From positions 992,001 to 1,056,000 of the forward strand of contig NC_057374.1 of assembly GCF_016906535.1 (NCBI RefSeq): a DNA stretch of 64,000 bases, in the 5' to 3' direction. A model generated the notes under the pieces. That model saw nothing but the letters and a program-made list of their open reading frames with translations, was not told the origin of the DNA and did no database searches. The translations under genes and the position numbers were made by a program. This document shows positions 12,287-24,562 of this stretch, piece after piece (position 1 is the first letter of the stretch; every line of letters begins with the position of its first letter). This DNA is from Rhizoctonia solani. Taxonomy: Eukaryota > Basidiomycota > Agaricomycetes > Cantharellales > Ceratobasidiaceae.

Positions 12287-13306
12287 GCCACCAATTTTAA
12301 TATGATAGGGACGTGCTTAAAACCGTGCCAAGCAGTGATGCGATAAGGTGCAATCGTTCTGGATAAGATGTCGCACACGTATCTAACATTCGCTCGCAGA
12401 AGTCTTTTCTAGACGCCGATCACAGGGAACTCTACAAATCGTTGGTATAGAGGATCAGCTCACTCAAACATCATAGTTTATGTGAGAAAGAACATCGAAT
12501 TCCGGTCGGCCACTTGGCGGGGTCATGTGACAAAATGACATCACAACCATAACAGTCAATTCTCCAAAGTGTTCCAGAACGCCGTGGTCAATGGTCCTCC
12601 ACTGTCGTTTTGCATATAATAGCAGCACAATGATATGCTGAACAAAATGCAAGGAAATTTACTGGCCATAATATGAGTAAACAGAGCAAACCAAGGAAAG
12701 ATTTGCTCAACGGTGTTTGGAGTCCAAGCTGTGCAAGAATTACCAGAACCCCCAAATTCGGTACATTACCCAATTGATTAACGTTAATGCCAACCACCAG
12801 TCTGTGGTGACTATTTCAACACCAGGTCCGAGGCGAACACCAAAAATACCTTTCAAGTCGTTTTGACAAAATGCAGCCTTGTTCCTAAAAATAATCAACC
12901 GTGCCCGTAGCTTCATGTGCAATCCAGAACCAATCCGGAAACATTCATGACCTGATTGTTTGTCGCGTAACTCATGCTGTGCGGTTATTTTTGGATCTTG
13001 CCCTGCGGCTGAACTTGCCAGATACGAGTTCCATATTTATCCTCCCTGGTGTCAACAGGATCTGTGTTTTCCGGCCACCATGACTACCGTGGGATCAGGA
13101 ATAGTAGCCAACCTAACATGCTTTGGCAACAAGGCCATGGTGTGTCTGCGGGAGGTCGACTTCACCTTTCGGGTTAACAGACAGCCAATTACCAAAACCT
13201 AATAATATACATGACTCGACTATAAAGCTAGACAGGAGTGTTGTGTTGATCCTCACTTCTCTCGGCACTTGTACTTTCTTTCCTGTTCTACCTATTCTAG
13301 CGAGAC
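12287..13306. other. Intergenic, about 1 kb
   Basis: Promoter of the DUF202 gene on the left and of the first CipC-like gene on the right. The open frames here (for example 12740-12922 minus) are short and lack splice support. No RNA gene or repeat was seen. Confidence 0.4.
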
Positions 13307-13810
13307 ATGAGTTGGTTTTCCGGAGACAGCTACCAGGCCGGAGCCTACGATCAGGTTACCCAGAGGCCCCACGAAGCCTCGTGGTCTCACGAACTCATCG
13401 GTAAGCATTACAGTATCAACCACTAGAGCACAAGCACCTAATCATATAAAAATTAGCTGGAGCTGCCGCTTTTGAGGCTGCCAAAGCCTACGAGAATCAC
13501 GTTGCTCAGAACGGACAGCCAGATTCACATGCTACGGCAAAGGAGCTCATGTCAGTCACCTTGCTCACAGTTTGCGTGCATACACATCACTAACTTATCT
13601 TGGAAAGCGCTGGATTTGTAGGGGCTTTCCTCGACCGAGAGATCGAGACCAAGGGTCTTGATTGGTACGACCGTCAGCGTGCCGAGAGCCAAGGTAAGGT
13701 AGTATTTATAGAGACATTGAAGCAGAAAATAAAATAAACCCTCCGTAGCTCGGGGGCATGCCGAGGCAGCAATGTTACAAAACAATAACTATGGTGGAGG
13801 GTACTATTAA
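13307..13810 (+). CDS. CipC-like protein (DUF3759), copy 1
   Basis: CipC (concanamycin-induced protein C) proteins are small soluble fungal proteins raised under stress and during contact with other organisms; their biochemical role is unknown. Four exons join in phase: 13307-13400, 13457-13550, 13608-13693 and 13751-13810, about 110 residues. Diagnostic blocks are HEASWSHELIAGAAAFEAAK, AYENHV and ELIAGFVGAFLDREIETKG. The protein ends in a Gly/Tyr-rich tail (NNNYGGGYY). A paralogue with the same arrangement lies 880 bp downstream. Confidence 0.85.
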
Positions 13811-14690
13811 ACTAACATAATTAATACATTGTCTGTATGGTACTTTGCTTGATCTTTAAATTCAAATTCATAATGCTCCAATAAAATGGCCGAGATAAAC
13901 AATCAAATTTTACAATGCAAAAACGCATATAAATTAGCGTTAGAACACGGTTTGGGTTCAGTCTGGTGCTGCTAACGGTCCACGACGTGCCAGGCTGCAA
14001 TACCTCGCGATACTATTCTTCTTTATGAGTTGGATTCCCGTATCCAGCGCCCCATCTGAAGAGTAAGACATGTATATATGCATAGCTTCATGGCTATGCT
14101 CATGGCCTAGGCACTATGTGTTCAGTGCCTTGGATTGTCGCGTGTATTTGAATTCAGAAGATGCTGTGGAAGCATACATGCCTTGAGATTGGGGCGTTTA
14201 TTTTTGACATATCTATAAATACATCTAATTGGTTTTCCACAAAAGCCCGCACCCAGACAAGTTTACAACAAATTCGCTGCATGAATAATAGTTGATAATT
14301 CAACTTGTATGTTGGATGGATATATGCATATCATTTTTCATTGTCAAGGTTCCAGGTGTGCTATTCGTACCGTAACCGGCTCTCCTAGAGTCAGAGTGTA
14401 ATTACGAGCCGCGCAGCAGTTATGAGGTGATCGTGCCTAATTTAGCAGAGCTTCAATCAACCCAATGCACATTCCATTACAAAGGGGATTTGAGATGAAC
14501 AGCTACGCCTAATGGTTTGACACACGAGGGAAACGGCGAGCGGAGAATGATTCTGGCTCCAGCAAACTCTATCGGGACCATCGTCACTAAAAATACACCA
14601 AAGGGGGGTACAAAAGAGCGGGGGAGACCCCATACCAGTCTCACAGACTCTACTATCGAACAATCCAGCGCCACTTAGTTTTACAAGATC
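13811..14690 (+). other. Intergenic between tandem CipC-like genes
   Basis: 880 bp of AT-rich sequence holding the 3' flank of copy 1 and the promoter of copy 2. It contains no recognisable third copy, RNA gene or mobile element. Confidence 0.4.
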
Positions 14691-15237
14691 ATGAGTTGGT
14701 TCGGCGATGATAGCATCAGGTTAGAGTAGCTTTAGCTAGTCGCTATGAAGGCTAGTGTTGACTCCAGCTTCTATTTAGGCCCAGGCCTATGAACAAGTTA
14801 CTCAAAGACCGCACGAGGCTTCGTGGAGTCACGAACTCATTGGTTAGTATTATTTATTTTCCTTGTGATTATTCGATATCGACTCTATACTACAGCTGGC
14901 GCCGCAGCCTTCGAGGCGGCAAAAGCATACGAGAACCATGCTGCGAACAACGGTCATCCCGCAGACCACGCAACCGCGAAGGAGCTCCTGTAAGCTAATT
15001 GAGACATCAAAGGTCGTATCAGTTTGCTAATTAGTATTGGAAAGTGCGGGATTCGTGGGTGCCTTTGTTGATCGCGAGGTTGAGACTCGGGGGCTCGATG
15101 CCATTGATAGGGCGCGTGCTAAGCGCCATGGTAAGTCAAGCCTATTCAAGACTTGCTGACTCTAATCCAACAACAATCACTATTACTCAGCCCAGGATCA
15201 GGCCGAAGAGGCCCTCGCTCAACAGGGTATCTACTAG
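14691..15237 (+). CDS. CipC-like protein (DUF3759), copy 2
   Basis: This is a tandem paralogue of the gene at 13307. The exons are 14691-14719, 14779-14842, 14896-14989, 15045-15130 and 15191-15237. The last four join in phase and encode QVTQRPHEASWSHELI, AGAAAFEAAKAYENH and AGFVGAFVDREVETRGLD, matching copy 1 closely. Three introns sit at the same positions as in copy 1; copy 2 has one extra intron near its start. The first exon (MSWFGDDS) has a good GT donor but is one base short of joining exon 2 in frame, consistent with a lost base (see findings). If that is real, the copy is broken at its N-terminus. Confidence 0.78.
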
Positions 15238-16515
15238 TTAGACTCCTTAGTAATAGTACCGAATATCCACCTGTACTTTTAAATCAACTTTTATAAATAG
15301 TCAACCAAACCCCTGGTTCGAAATCACCAGATAAATCCAGGGGAAAACATTACATACGGACACCGTATGCATCACGAGTGCTGTTGTACACGACAAGAAT
15401 GAGACCACATCGTACTGAAAACGTGTTGAAAGTGGTCGTCTTTCTCAGCCATACTACATTTCAGGATTTTGTGACACCGTAATGAGACTCAACAAAGGAA
15501 CTCACATAGTCACGTACCCCTCGATATATGGATGCCCTCGGCCCAGGGAGTATTCGGTTAATAGATACATAAACAAATGCATATATTCACGACGATCAAT
15601 GGACGTGGGGTCACGGTGGTTTGAATAGGAATTGAGGGTAAACATGGATGGGCAATTAATCAGTAACGGTCTTCAGATGAATGGTCTAGAGCCAGGAGAG
15701 TTCCAAAACAGCTTCTCGAACACGAACAATCAGGCGGAAACGGGACTGAGTCGTGAGGAAACAGCCGTTGCTTATCTCCATTTTCCATTATTAGATTAGT
15801 CAAATATGCGGAATCGGCCTAAGCGCTCGAAGGGGAAAATGTAATACACATAATATGCTGCCTTAACTTAGCTACAACCAAACCTGGTTCTAGTTAACCG
15901 CGGATAAAAGACGGGCAGCAGGAAATTTAAACAGTGCTGAGATTAGACTACAACCACTCTTCACAACTCATCTACAATACTAAGGGATGATCGATTATAT
16001 ATTGGGCTACCGAAGCTGAAATAGAAGAAACTTAACGCCTTTTCAATCACGGCGCCCGATCTTCGAAAACATCACTTAAGCATGACTACGTTCCGAGCGT
16101 ACCTTTATTGCCCATGCTCAAGTACGCTTAAGCCTCCTAAGTCCGCCCCATCTGTTGCAACTTGGAAAATGTAGTCCCCCTGTTCGAGTGAGCGGAACCA
16201 ATCGATATCGCAACAAGTTATCTCCAACTCAGCAACGGATGTTGGAGAACAATCATGGATAGCCATTCCGTCTGGATCTAGCTTCTCGGATCATGACCAA
16301 AACGTACTTCCACGGCGAACAGTAGTAACGCCATCCTGGAATGACCGACCTAGTACTGGCAGCATGTCGCGGCGACTCTTGCAAGGCACCCGATTCTGTT
16401 CGCGAAATTTTGTGATTTATTTTACATATAAGAAGAAAAAGCACGGCCAACTGGATCTCTATCCTTCTCGACCCCGAGCTTGGATTCCAATCCCTTCATT
16501 AGTTCGTTCTCTACC
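15238..16515 (+). other. Intergenic, 1.3 kb
   Basis: No open frame with splice support. The sequence just before the next gene holds a TTACATATAAG TATA-like element at about 16422-16432, 85 bp before the start codon. A GGTTCGAAATC string at 15316 resembles a tRNA T-arm, but the rest of a tRNA is absent. Confidence 0.4.
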
Positions 16516-17905
16516 ATGCACTTCGCTACCGCACTCCTTGCCTTTAGCGCATCAACTCTTCTGGTCGAAGCCACTCCGACCTTTGGTCATGGCAAAGATA
16601 CTTGTGGTCACAAGTTATTTTGGTGGAAGCAGAAGGGCTGCTGCTTGCCGTGAGTCGTGAAACGCACAAGACATCTGCACATCTTATCTGACAATCAACA
16701 ACCTCAGGTATGGTGGGATATCGAAGCCTCCCAGTCCTCCTGCAGGTCATAGTTGCATGAAGAAGTGGTACTGGAGCTCTGAGAACAAGTGAGCTCTCCA
16801 TGTCGCTGTTCATATTAGAAACCTGGGTACTGATGGTGCGGCCAAACTAGCTGCTGTGTGCCCGAGAAGCCTACGTCGCCGGAGCCATCGTGCGGACGGA
16901 GCTTGAAGTGGAATCCGGAAACTTACTCGTGTGTACCAAACGGTGGAGGAGAGAGCTGCAACAATGGTGACTTCTGGTGGGATAACAAGAAGTGCTGTCT
17001 GCCGCACGGAGGGGTCCCTGTGCCTCCGTCCCCGCCGAGCGGTTACCAATGTCCCAACAAATGGTACTGGAATTCCGATAAAGGGTAAAGAAAGAAAGCT
17101 ATTTTATTAATTTAGTTTATTGAAATGTTCTTGGCTCTATAGGTGCTGCGTTCCATCGGTTCCTGATGTGCTGCTACACCAGCCTGCCCCGCCAAGTGTT
17201 CTTGGAAGCCCGAGTCTTACTACTGTGCTCCCGATCCAGCTCCTGCTCCACCCACCCCAGCTCCGGAGCCTCCCAAGACAGGGCCAGACTCTTGTTCAAA
17301 GACAGAGTTCTGGTGGGAGACTAAGAAATGCTGCTTGCCTATTGGCGGTCCACACAGTCCCCCGTCGCCCCCGTAAGTTTCTTTATAACATATGCAGAAT
17401 TCGAACTCATGTCGAGCTGTAGGGAGGGGACCTACTGCCCATCCAATTGGTACTGGAGCTCTTCTCGTAGTTGCTGCGTTCCAAAGTCCAAGCCTTATGA
17501 CAACAAGCCGCCTTCGTGCCCTGTCACTTGCTCTTGGGTCGCTGAAGCCTCTTGGTGCAAACCGTTCCCTACTGGTCCTTCGTCGTGCTCCAACGGCGAA
17601 TTCTGGTGGGCAGATCGCAAATGCTGTGTGCCTCATGGTGGTCCTAAGAGCCCGGCAAAGCCACCGTCTGGCAAGACGTGCCCAAGCGGGTGGAGCTGGG
17701 GAGAGTCACAGAAATGCTGCGTCCCCAGTTTCCCGCCTTTACAGCAGCCAACTTGTGGACTGGGTAGACAGTGGAGCATCACTTCGTTGTGAGTATATGC
17801 GTCGTATTTATCCGCACTTTATTGGATACTGATGAAATTTGAATCTATTCTAGCTGCTGTCTCGCATCGGGCTTGATTGGAGGGGTTCTTGATCTTATCT
17901 TCTGA
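16516..17905 (+). CDS. Secreted Cys/Trp-rich repeat protein
   Basis: Six exons: 16516-16649, 16708-16788, 16851-17084, 17143-17372, 17423-17788 and 17854-17905. A signal peptide ([20 protein letters not shown]) starts the protein. The rest consists of alternating modules: one of the form C...FWW..KKCCLP.GG followed by PPSPPSG, the other C...WYW....CCVP. Three or more FWW modules are visible ([57 protein letters not shown]). The paired Cys imply an extracellular, disulfide-rich protein; aromatic residues suggest carbohydrate or surface binding, which is inference. The frame slips once near 17171, explained by one missing C. Promoter: TATA-like element about 85 bp upstream. I do not recognise a named family. 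Confidence 0.75.
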
Positions 17906-18099
17906 TTTACGAACGATAACTCAAGTCACTTTATGGCTATAAATGAAATGTGTATAGTTTTCAGTGTTGGGATTGTCGGATCTGTGTGAAGATTTTATTT
18001 CTACTCGCACAAATTTGCCACGACCAATGGTCCAGTTCCATTGTTATATAAAATGCAATCTATGGAAGAGCGAGAGCAATTTTAGGGCCCAGTGATACA

Positions 18100-19736
18100 T
18101 CAAGCAGACTTTCGTTCAGTGAATGCTGGGAAGGCAGCAGTTTTAGATAACACTGCCGTCTGTTTCTCATGAGATATGTATCCACGGATGTAACCTTTGT
18201 GAATCATGTTAGCGACCATACACTCAGCTTCGACCGCCTCCATTTCCTGGCCGGCTGCGAGGAATCCCGCATGGAACAAGGATATAGGAACCTGGTGAAA
18301 CTTTTCATGAACAAGCCAGCTAATAGCCGTTGCTAGTCAGCCCTCGTTATAAACTGACCAAAAAGACCAAACGTACACTTTTCGTAATAGCTCTCGCACA
18401 CATATCTCTCGTGCTTTCTCGACTGTGAGATATGTTCCCATGTCCGTTAAGCGTCGCTCAGCCCATAAGAGAGCCTCGTCATATCCACGAAGGTCACCAT
18501 TTTTAATTGCGATGACAAAGGGAGAATAGAGCTCGCCGAGTCGAGGGAACCGAGTAAATAATGTATTGGATGGCAGAATTCCGCGACAAAGACGAAGTGG
18601 CACAAGATATGTGAGTATCAATCTGTCGGCCAAAGTAGTCAGCATATGCCCAAAAGAAGTATCAAAACCGGCTCACTCTTGATTACGGTCTGAAGCTCGG
18701 TGGCAATGGTAGAATGCATAGGTTAGATCCTCTTCTGCCTGGTATGTGGGATATTAGATCGAGTAAACACGAGAGAGAAAAATACGCACCGCTTGGTGAT
18801 TCTCATTAAGAAAGTTAATCAGCCCTACGTAGTATTTATAAGTCACCTAGGAGAGCTCCGTCAAGGAGCAACAGTGCGAGTACTGCTTATTACATACCTG
18901 ATCCGCACGTGGGTATTGCTCCAGTGGAGGTATGTCTGCGTTGGCATGAATCGCACGCATGATGTTCCGGGAGAGTGCTATACGATTCACCTGATTCCTG
19001 TTAGGATATATCAATGCGAGCGGCAAGTAGCGTACCTTGAAGTAACATTTCATCACAATGCCTACGACATAGTATATTCCCCACTTGCGAGATTCTGAAG
19101 GCGAAGAAGTTCTAAAATAGGTGTTTGTGAGATGAGTTGTGACCGAGAAAAGGGAACCCACCTGTCGGTAACACAATTGCTAAAAGCCTTGTTGGCAAGA
19201 CGCGCAGTATCCTCCATGCATGAAGGGGCTTTTGTGTTGGCCTTGAACGCTTGTTCATCTGCAAGCTCAGCAATAGTCTTGAGGTCTTGCAGCATTTGTT
19301 TCAACACAGGCAGCACCCATCGAGTCTGCGTAATGAAGTAACGCAAGAATGCTCTCCGTAAATCTTAGTTCATCATCAACATGATGCAATGCTTATATAC
19401 TCACTGGAACGCGGCAGATTGCTCTTTGTACGCCTCTTGCCAATTCATCTTGTTGGTGTGAACCAGCACTTGGGAATACGCGATTATGATTTCACTCCAT
19501 GGGTACTCCATTGTGTTGTTATACTTGGCCTCTAAGGACGTTTTCTTGTTCAAAACTAATTATTTCCTGTTCATAATTCTAAATAAACCAATTTATTTAC
19601 TCACCGACTGGTTCATCAGATCCTTCAGCAACTCTCCTGCCTCCTGGCCACGAAAATTCAGCATCCTTGTCAATCCAGCACCATCTCGAGCCCTCAATGC
19701 TTTTGATATGTTTACGATAAATGTCGCAAACTTCAT
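18100..19736 (-). CDS. CSN12: PCI-domain protein, Thp1/Csn12/PCID2 family
   Basis: Family members act with the TREX-2 mRNA export complex (Thp1, PCID2) or as the COP9-associated Csn12; all carry a PCI/winged-helix C-terminus. On the minus strand exon 1 is 19736-19605, exon 2 is 19529-19405, exon 3 is 19353-19162, and further exons run to TGA at 18100. Recognisable blocks are SRKWGIYYVVGIVMKCYFK, NIMRAIHANADIPP, VTYKYYVGLINFLNE, LILTYLVPLRLCRGILPS and the terminal AECMVANMIHKGYIRGYISH, which is the winged-helix part. The length fits. Csn12 and Thp1 cannot be separated from sequence alone here. It is divergent from SET2 across 248 bp. Confidence 0.85.
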
Positions 19737-19984
19737 GGCGAAATATTCCAAAAAGCACCAGTCGTCGGGTCCACCAAGAGAGAAGGCGCGACACGAGTAG
19801 TGATGGGTTGGAAATTACAGTACCAGCGCTTATTAGAGGATGAATAGACCATCTGGGAGTTGCCAGAGCACCTCGACCCGGCTTCATCGCCGATTACTTA
19901 TTTGACTAATCCTTCATCCTGAGAACGTATTATTCTAACTGAGGATACTATATCCAACTTGATCTTCGCTCTCTTCGTTTGGCC
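19737..19984. promoter_or_regulatory. Divergent promoter, CSN12-like / SET2
   Basis: 248 bp separate the start codons of the PCI protein and the SET2 methyltransferase, so the two probably share a bidirectional promoter. Both gene products are known in other fungi to act during transcription and mRNA export. No specific factor site is evident. Confidence 0.45.
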
Positions 19985-22753
19985 ATGGTACAGCTTATTG
20001 GGGACTTACCCCGTGCAGAGGAGGAGGCGGCGCAACATTACCAGGAAATCAAAGAGAACTGGTACCAGTATCAAACCTTGGGCAAATCTAGGAATGCTGA
20101 AGAAGGGTATGCATGCGACTGTCACTATGTTCGAGGTATATAATCGCTTTTCCCTGCGTCATGATGTGGCGGTATCCAACCTCACGGCACTAACCTCGTT
20201 CCTAGGCGTCTCCCCGTTGTATTTGGCATGCGGAGAAGGATCACATTGCATCAACAGAATTACACAGGTGGAGTGTATAGAGGGAGAATGTCCGTCTAAA
20301 GCACAATGCCAGAACCAAAGGTTGGCGAGCTTTGCAGGAAAGACGTCTAAAAGCTAGGATCGCTGATGGTGGTGCTTTGGAAACGTAAAATGTCAGGTTC
20401 CAGAGGCGGCAGTACGCCAACATACATATAGTTAAGACGGAAAAGAAAGGTCTGGGTTTGAGGGCTGCTGCATCGCTCAAAAAGTACGACGTGAGACCGA
20501 GATCAAACACCCATCCGTCGGGAAGGCCTTTTTTTATATAACTGAAACTAACCCGTACTTCTGAACAGAGATGATTTCGTCTACGAGTACGTTGGCGACG
20601 TCGTTAATGAAACAGTACTCCGGAAAAGAATGCGTGAGTATGCGGAGGAGGGCATCCAACACTTTTATTTTATGATGCTTCAACGGGAACAGGTTACCGC
20701 TCATCCCACACCCCCTATCACATAGTTTCTGACGTTTTTTTATATCAATAGTACATCGATGCAACGAAACGTGGTGGTAAAGGCCGATTCGCTAATCACT
20801 CCTGTAACCCCAACTGTTATGTCGCCAAATGGGTTGTTGGAAAACGAATACGTATGGGCATATTTGCCAAACGAGATATCGAAGAGAATGAAGAACTTAC
20901 GTTCAACTACAACGTTGACCGCTACGGGTAGGTATTCCAGCATTGCTTCCCAAAGTCCGCCTGACATTAACTCAGGGCGATAGACACGACCCACAAAAAT
21001 GCTACTGCGGTGAAGCCAACTGTGCGGGTTTCCTAGGAGGAAAAACTCAAACTGATGTTCGTGCGAACGAGATGCTTGGAGGTAAGGCAAAGGCTGTGCT
21101 TAGTCGAAGCAAATCACTCACTTCCGGCTATAGCCCTTGGCGCAGCCAGCAAATCCACCACAGTCAAAGGCCGAGATGCATGGAACATGGCAGCCGTAAG
21201 TCTACGGGTCTTGACGTAGATAGCGATAACGCTTAACGGAGCACCCAGGCGACGATCCGATCCCTCTTGAGCCCTCTGAGGCGCAATACATCATCTCTTC
21301 TCTAAGACAGTTGATGAACGAACGTACTTTCCTCATAGTAATACTCAAACGCATTGGCGTAAGTGACCTGTCTAAAGTAGTAAACCTAGAACCCTAATTG
21401 ATCTAAAAAACCACCACAGGCCTCTGAAGCAGATGCTATCCGGGAACTCATGCAGCTACGATGTTTTGGTTTATTGGCTGGCATACTGGAAGAAAATTAC
21501 ACAGAAACCCACACTGACAAAGAAATTGTCGAAATTGTGAGTATAAATAACACACCGAGAGGTTATTCTGGATATTGACTAAAAGGCTATAGATATTACA
21601 ATCGTGGCAATCATGGCCTCTAATGAATCGTGGGAAGATAGTACAATCTGGGATAGAAGAGAAGCTCAAAGTTATTGCGCAAGGCGAGGACGAGACGTTG
21701 AAGGAATTAGCGGACAAAGTGAGTCATCCATAATTTCCTCATTAAGAATAGCTGGCTAAGTGATACTTGACCAGCTTCTTACCAAATGGTCCACTCTGGA
21801 AGAGACCGGGTACCGAATACCAAAGCGAAAGAACGAAGACGTATGCCATCATCGTCCGTTCATGAGCGCAACTAACATCCCCAACAGCTCCTTGAAGCTG
21901 AAGACCGTTCAAAACGACTTACTGCTTCTGAATCACCTCCACATGACTCTGATCCCGACCCACAGCCGATTCCAGTATTCAAAGCGACTCCTCTCCTAGG
22001 GGGAGGTGCACACAGACGAATTGGCCCATTGCCACCTCCGCCTCCACCCGAGCATTCGTCATCCACTCCCGAACCGAACCTGCTGCGCAGGCCAACGAAG
22101 AGCGAACTGGATGCGATCATCGCGCGTGCGAGCGAGACTGCATCCCCCGTTCCGTCAAGCATAGCATTACCTACCCCTTCGTCTGATGGTACGCCTATAA
22201 ACGGCTCTGGAAGTGGAAGGAGCAAGAAGGACTGGTCCAAGGCGACATACGACGAGAAACAGAAACGGATGACCAAGTTGATTGGCGAGGTCGTTGTCAA
22301 GACGCTCTCCAAGTGGAAAGGGGAATTTACCCACGAATCGTTCAAGAGGACTGCCAAGGAGGCAAGTCTGCTTCCTTTTCTTCTCTCTTTCCAGCGTTGA
22401 CACCCAGCTCGTAGATAACGGACAAGATTGCCGAAACCGAGATGCGCCGCTACGGTCATTCGAATAGCAAGTTTGAAAAACTCTCGGACGAAAAGACCGA
22501 AAAGGTGAAAAAGTTTGTAAAGCTCTCGGCGGCCAAGTATATCTCGCGACAGAAGAAACAACGGCAGGGAAGCGACTCGACACCGAATGACCTGGAAGTC
22601 GAGGTGGATACAGCGCTGACAACTCCGAACGATGGAGAGAGTAAAGTGCTTCCATTCCCAACCTCGTCGGCGACACCGAGTGGGTCGACACCCGATGCTC
22701 CTGCGAGCTCGCTGGCGGATATGCAATTGGACTCGGGCTCGGCTCGAGCGTAG
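19985..22753 (+). CDS. SET2: Histone H3 lysine-36 methyltransferase SET2
   Basis: SET2 methylates H3K36 on transcribed chromatin and rides on elongating RNA polymerase II. Order of domains: AWS zinc region ([24 protein letters not shown]), SET domain ([47 protein letters not shown]), post-SET ([19 protein letters not shown]), a helical middle part, a Pro run ([12 protein letters not shown]), and the C-terminal SRI domain that binds the polymerase tail ([20 protein letters not shown]). Exons from 19985-20135, 20206-20320, 20397-20483, 20569-20692, 20752-20927 and 20984 onward join in phase. Around 21081-21250 the splice choice is uncertain by one base. The catalytic NHSCNPN motif is intact. 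The ATG at 19985 gives a short N-terminus; an upstream exon is possible. Confidence 0.92.
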
Positions 22754-23410
22754 TATCCTTCACCACGCTTATAATGCACTCGTCACCCCGTCATCTCTGT
22801 TCCAATCGTACTTTCTCCTCTGGTAATAGTTATTGGATATATTCCTTTGGTACACCTTTGTATACTTGCTGCTGTTCAATCACGCACCTCAGATAAAATC
22901 AAAATTATTACCCTAGAAATGGAGAGAACGCTATGCTTGGAGTAAATTTTGAAACAAATCTAATGCGACCGAATAACGGATGCTAGCTCCGGGCTGGCTA
23001 GTATCCCGCATCACGACGTTCTTTCTTCTACGTTAGGTCACAAGGCACCCGACACATACGGCTCATGCTCAATTTGCCACATTCCCTATATCCTAGGATG
23101 AGTGTAATTACCCTCCCAACCTAGCTCCCACACCCACTATCCGACTCACCAAAGTTATACCCGCCAAAATGTCCAATAATTCCTACCCAGCAAAACGCGC
23201 TTCCCCTAAGGGATCTAGGATTTTAATAAACCAAAATCGTTTTCTCACAGTGAATTTGCTGTATGACGTAGGGGATCAAGTCACAAAAATCGCTATTAAC
23301 GATACGTATTACATGCTCAACTACATCCTCGATCGCTTCAGTCTCATTCGCGCTCCTCGTGCGTCTCTGTCCGTTTATCTGATCGGAGCGCTCAAGCGGG
23401 CAAGGCCAGT
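22754..23410. other. Intergenic between convergent genes
   Basis: SET2 and the V-ATPase gene converge here. A plus-strand frame at 23169-23414 overlaps the end of the V-ATPase gene and has no splice support. No other feature was seen. Confidence 0.4.
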
Positions 23411-24278
23411 TTAGACACTGGGGAGGGGGCAGAGCTTGTTGATATCGTCGACTTTACCGCTCGTGTTCATGATGAGCGCAACGATCAAGCCGTAGAGACC
23501 CAAGACTTCGGCGAAAATGAGAATAAGAATCTCAAGTTGGGAGGTGAGCTAGGCGTTTGCCGACCGAAAAGCATTTTTGAACTTACCATTCCGACGAAAA
23601 GACGGGGTTGCTGGGCTGTTCCACGGACACCGGCGTCGCCAACGATTCCAATAGCAAACCCGGCAGCCAGACCCGCAAGACCGACACTAAGACCCGCTCC
23701 GAGTTGGATAAACCCAGTAAATAATGCCATGCGCGGTTGCACTACGACCCGATTAGTATATCACATTTCAGTGGCTTGGAAATACAACTCACTTTCTCCG
23801 GAAATAAGTACCGAGACGACCAGTCCGTAAATCTGTTAGACAATCAAGTTAAGTGACGCGTTTAAGTGAAAATTGATGCAAATGGTACGCACGGCAATGA
23901 TACCAGCCATGATAACTGGTACAACGCACTTCATCATGAGGTCGGGACGGATGACGGACATGGCCGAGATACCGACACCAGACTTTGCTGTTCCATAACT
24001 GCGGAAATACGGGTTAGTGGAGTGTACAAGGGGGTGGCATTGGGACACGTACCTAGCACCGATACCTATATACCCATCGAAACAAACGAGATCGAAAGGT
24101 AAGTCTATATTCCACTATTCATTCTGAGCGTGCAGACTGACATGTAAACACGATCGCGCTGGTGCATCCCTGGACAACAACAAAAAGTAAGCCTCCAACC
24201 ACTCTCCCGTCGCTGAATTGAAAAACACACCAAGGCACTGAAAAAGGGGGCGTAGACGGGGCAGAAGTCAGTGGCCAT
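23411..24278 (-). CDS. VMA3: V-type H+-ATPase proteolipid subunit c
   Basis: Subunit c forms the proton-carrying rotor ring of the vacuolar ATPase in vacuole and endosome membranes. On the minus strand several short exons, starting with ATG at 24278 and ending with TAA at 23411, give about 160 residues, the usual size. Four membrane helices are visible: the exon with [48 protein letters not shown], and a last helix containing [19 protein letters not shown]. The Glu in [10 protein letters not shown] is the proton-binding residue. [13 protein letters not shown] and [13 protein letters not shown] are further family signatures. Splice junctions join in phase. Confidence 0.93.
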
Positions 24279-24562
24279 TTCGATTCAACTTTTCAAGTGT
24301 CGTTTGGGAAAACGTTCGATTTCGAGTGGGTGGTGGGTGGGAGATGACGAGCAGTCACTCGTTTCGGCAGTGTTCAATCGCCTCGGAAGCAGATACAAAC
24401 AATGCCACTCGACTCGTAAGTGATTATGTCATAAACACCCTTTTTACACTTATTATTTGGGCACGACAGGGGTGGATGTATGCCGTGTATAAATATCGAA
24501 TCTATATACTCCCAGTATTACTATTAATTCACACACAAAAACACCCTCCAAGTATCCCGGGA

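Noticed and set aside
15300..15340. GGTTCGAAATC string resembling a tRNA T-arm
   Set aside because: No acceptor, D-arm or anticodon stem could be formed with the sequence upstream.
23169..23414. Small plus-strand gene
   Set aside because: Overlaps the end of the V-ATPase gene on the other strand and lacks splice or promoter support.
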